Shown here in pieces: positions 43,243-45,160 of a stretch of 45,160 nt of DNA. Every line of letters begins with the position of its first letter. Position 1 is the stretch's first letter. The notes below the pieces were generated by a model. The model made no database searches. It worked only from the letters and a program-made list of their open reading frames with translations, and was not told the DNA's origin. The position numbers and the translations under genes were made by a program. The stretch comes from Planctomycetota bacterium (GTDB lineage Bacteria > Planctomycetota > Planctomycetia > Gemmatales > Gemmataceae), in the NCBI GenBank assembly GCA_021324515.1, contig JAJPIY010000081.1, positions 1 to 45,160 of the forward strand, in the 5' to 3' direction.

Positions 43243-44385
43243 TCAACTGGTCCTTCCGAAACGCTGGATGCTAAACATGCGGATGGGCAGTTCCGTGCGG
43301 CCGTGGTCGGCGAGGTCTGCAAGGATTTCGCCAACCACCGGAGCGAATTTGAAACCGTGGCCCGAAAATCCCGCCGCCAGCGCCACATTAGCATGATCGG
43401 GATGCAGATCAATGACGAAGTGGCGATCCGGCGTCAGTGTGTAGACACATACCGAGACGCGGCGGCACGGTCCATCGATCAAGGGCAGGTATCGGCGCAG
43501 GAAAGAGCGGATCGTTTCTTCATCTTGCGGTTGGACGGCCCGATCGATCTCCGAAGGATGCCTCCATTCGGGCGCTCCGTAATGCTGGGCTACTTTGGCG
43601 CCGTTGCTGTTGAGCACGGGGAAACCATAAAAATGGCCCTGGGGCGTGTCCGCGATGTAGAGCGGGAAAACATCGCGGCGAAACAAGCGGTCGTCGCGCG
43701 TGCCGAACCACTGTACCACCTGACGCATGACACGGAGGAACACTCCCTGTTGCGCCAGCAATTGCCCCGCCCACGGGCCGGCGGTGATAATCAGACGCGC
43801 CGCCGTGTAGCGATCTGTCGTCGTTTGCACCGTCGCTTCACGTTCGTTCGCTTGCCAGGAGACGACCGGCTCCATGTCCTGAATCGTCGCTCCCAATCGC
43901 ACCGCTTCGCAGATATGGGCCTGAACGCAATCTTCGACATACAGAAATCCCGCCGAGCGTTCTAGCACGCCCACGTAGCCGTCATCAAAACAAAAGGGCG
44001 GGAAGCGTTGCTGTAGCTCTGCTGCGCTCAGTGCCTCCACCGGCAGATGATGTTGGGCCGCCGACGCGCGGACGCCGGTAATCATCGAGCTATCAGTACG
44101 GCCAATCGACAGACACGGACACTCCGTCAGGAGATGAACGCCTTGTCGCTGCTCCAGGTCGTACCAACGCTCGAAGGCGCGGCAAACCAGAGGAACATAA
44201 TCGGGATGTTCATAGTAGGCTTTGCGGATGATGCGCGTATGGCCGTGCGAGCTGCCGCGATCGTGACCCAGCGCGAACTGCTCCAAGGCCAAGACACGCC
44301 GGCCGCGCCGTGCCAATTCGCACGCCGCCGCCGATCCCATGCCACCGACACCGATCACGATCGCATCGAAAATATGCGGACTCAT
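43243..44385 (-). CDS. Monomeric sarcosine oxidase / N-methyltryptophan oxidase-type flavoenzyme
   Basis: A 380-residue amine oxidase that demethylates N-methyl amino acids using covalent FAD and oxygen, giving formaldehyde and hydrogen peroxide. Seen in order: the dinucleotide motif VIGVGGMGSAAACELARRG near the start, SSHGHTRIIRKAYYEHPDYVPL (substrate-side Arg residues), AGPWAGQLL, GAKVAQHYG with the Lys and His expected near the flavin, SVCVYTLTPDRHF with Cys313 at the position of the covalent flavin attachment, and GFSGHGFKFAPVVGEIL. ATG 44385 was preferred to 44466 because it starts directly at the fold and has an AAAGGG upstream. Length fits monomeric sarcosine oxidases (about 385-390). 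Whether sarcosine or another N-methyl substrate is used cannot be told. The leucine-rich-repeat gene ends 16 bases upstream on the same strand. Confidence 0.9.
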   Translation of the reverse strand: MSPHIFDAIVIGVGGMGSAAACELARRGRRVLALEQFALGHDRGSSHGHTRIIRKAYYEHPDYVPLVCRAFERWYDLEQRQGVHLLTECPCLSIGRTDSSMITGVRASAAQHHLPVEALSAAELQQRFPPFCFDDGYVGVLERSAGFLYVEDCVQAHICEAVRLGATIQDMEPVVSWQANEREATVQTTTDRYTAARLIITAGPWAGQLLAQQGVFLRVMRQVVQWFGTRDDRLFRRDVFPLYIADTPQGHFYGFPVLNSNGAKVAQHYGAPEWRHPSEIDRAVQPQDEETIRSFLRRYLPLIDGPCRRVSVCVYTLTPDRHFVIDLHPDHANVALAAGFSGHGFKFAPVVGEILADLADHGRTELPIRMFSIQRFGRTS

Positions 44386-44401
44386 TGTCGGCCCTTTCGT
44401 T

Positions 44402-45160
44402 TCAACAGTACACGAACGGCCCGAACCGATCGCGCAAGCCCTGTTGCTCCGCCGTCCCAATATCATTGCGCTGCAAATCCATACGTACCAGGCGCGGCAA
44501 CGTTGCCGAGGCGATCAAGGTACGCGCCCCAACGGGGGTAATGCGGTTGGCCGTAAGAGTGAGCCGCCTTAGCTGGGAAAGCGTCTCCGATTGGGCCAGC
44601 GCTCGTATTCCTTCATCACCGATCCCATTGAACCACAGATAAAGCGCTTGCAAGCGCGTCCAGGAAGAAGAGGCCAGGGCAGCGACCCCGGCATTGCTGC
44701 TGACGTTCCGGGAAAGATTGAGAGAGAGCAATTCTCGCAGCGTTGGCGCTTCGGCAAGGGCCTTCACTCCGGCGGTGAATATGTGATTGTGTCCCAGGCT
44801 GAGGCGCATCAAGCGCGGCAATGCGGGCCAATCGCGTATCATCAAGGCACCTGTATCGCCCAGAAGGTTGCAGTCCAGACACAGCGTCTCCAGTTGTGGC
44901 AGCAAACGGCCCTGGGCAAGTATGCGCACCACCTCGTGCGTCAGACGATTGCCGCTCAGATTCAATCGCGTCAGGTTCGTCAACGATGAACAGTTTGCCA
45001 GAATGCGCACCGCATCCAGAGTTAAATCTGTACATTCAAGATGTAATTCAGATAAATTCTCCATGAAGGGCGATTCGAGGAAGCGTTGTAAACCGTCGAT
45101 ACCTAAAGGAAAACCCAAATGCAAGCATCGCAGACCTGCCATGTACGGTGACTGAATAAC
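44402..45160 (-). CDS. Leucine-rich-repeat protein, 5' end outside the window
   Basis: The reading frame stays open to the window edge (VIQSPY before the track's Met), so the gene is partial and that Met is probably internal. What is visible (about 250 residues) is almost entirely leucine-rich repeats of 26-28 residues, at least eight, with the ribonuclease-inhibitor-like pattern LxxLxLxxNxIxxxGxxxLA (LTRLNLSGNRLTHEVVRILA; LQALYLWFNGIGDEGIRALA). The C-terminus is short (GLRDRFGPFVYC). Many planctomycete proteins of this kind have an N-terminal TIGR02996-type domain, which would lie beyond the edge here; this cannot be checked. Binding of a protein partner is the likely role. It is 16 bases upstream of the oxidase gene and probably shares its message. 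Confidence 0.82.
   Translation of the reverse strand, partial: VIQSPYMAGLRCLHLGFPLGIDGLQRFLESPFMENLSELHLECTDLTLDAVRILANCSSLTNLTRLNLSGNRLTHEVVRILAQGRLLPQLETLCLDCNLLGDTGALMIRDWPALPRLMRLSLGHNHIFTAGVKALAEAPTLRELLSLNLSRNVSSNAGVAALASSSWTRLQALYLWFNGIGDEGIRALAQSETLSQLRRLTLTANRITPVGARTLIASATLPRLVRMDLQRNDIGTAEQQGLRDRFGPFVYC

Overview
The window looks like chromosomal DNA of a planctomycete, most likely from the Gemmata lineage. This is inferred from gene content, not from a marker gene. The indicators are: two proteins joining a planctomycete-type 'membrane-bound dehydrogenase' propeller, HEAT repeats and a C-terminal CxxCH cytochrome domain; a 1355-residue Ser/Thr kinase with WD40 and TPR repeats; a sortilin-like propeller; giant envelope proteins of unknown family; G/C-rich hairpin repeats in most intergenic gaps; and many Shine-Dalgarno sites of GAGG/AAGGAG type. 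No mobile element, CRISPR array, rRNA or phage gene was seen.

Layout. 1-291 holds two G/C-rich repeat types. 292-6814 is a mixed metabolic block: a P5C dehydrogenase, a glycine-zipper lipoprotein, a CAT-anticodon tRNA 11 bases ahead of an arginase-family ureohydrolase, a LolA-like secreted protein, a tartrate/D-malate dehydrogenase-type enzyme and a proline-rich lipoprotein. From 29201 down to 6817 all seven genes lie on the minus strand: MFS transporter, APC amino-acid permease, sortilin-like propeller with two PDZ domains, WD40/TPR kinase, a short GH2-derived protein, and two giant envelope proteins (1183 and 2492 residues). Gaps are 7 to 115 bases, so this may be one transcription unit or a few coupled ones. 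From 29363 onward come a 1008-residue dehydrogenase/cytochrome protein, an HtrA protease (minus), a YncE-like propeller fused to a phosphoesterase, and a 1702-residue fusion (NodB deacetylase, FG-GAP, dehydrogenase propeller, HEAT, cytochrome c, C-terminal beta domain). The right end has a sarcosine/N-methyltryptophan oxidase-type flavoenzyme and a leucine-rich-repeat gene cut by the window edge.

How they may work together. Most products carry signal peptides or membrane segments and would act in the periplasm or envelope. The P5C dehydrogenase and ureohydrolase would fit arginine/ornithine/proline breakdown, and the oxidase fits N-methyl amino acid use. The kinase is a natural candidate regulator of the envelope genes next to it, but that rests on position only.

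The most novel signal is in the giant genes. The 2492-residue protein reads as two fused units, each with a hydrophobic leader, a large beta-rich ectodomain and a cluster of transmembrane helices. The second unit (about 1150 residues) matches the separate 1183-residue neighbour in size and layout, so three related units appear to lie in a row. I do not recognise this family. All calls come from reading the sequence by eye; no database search was run.
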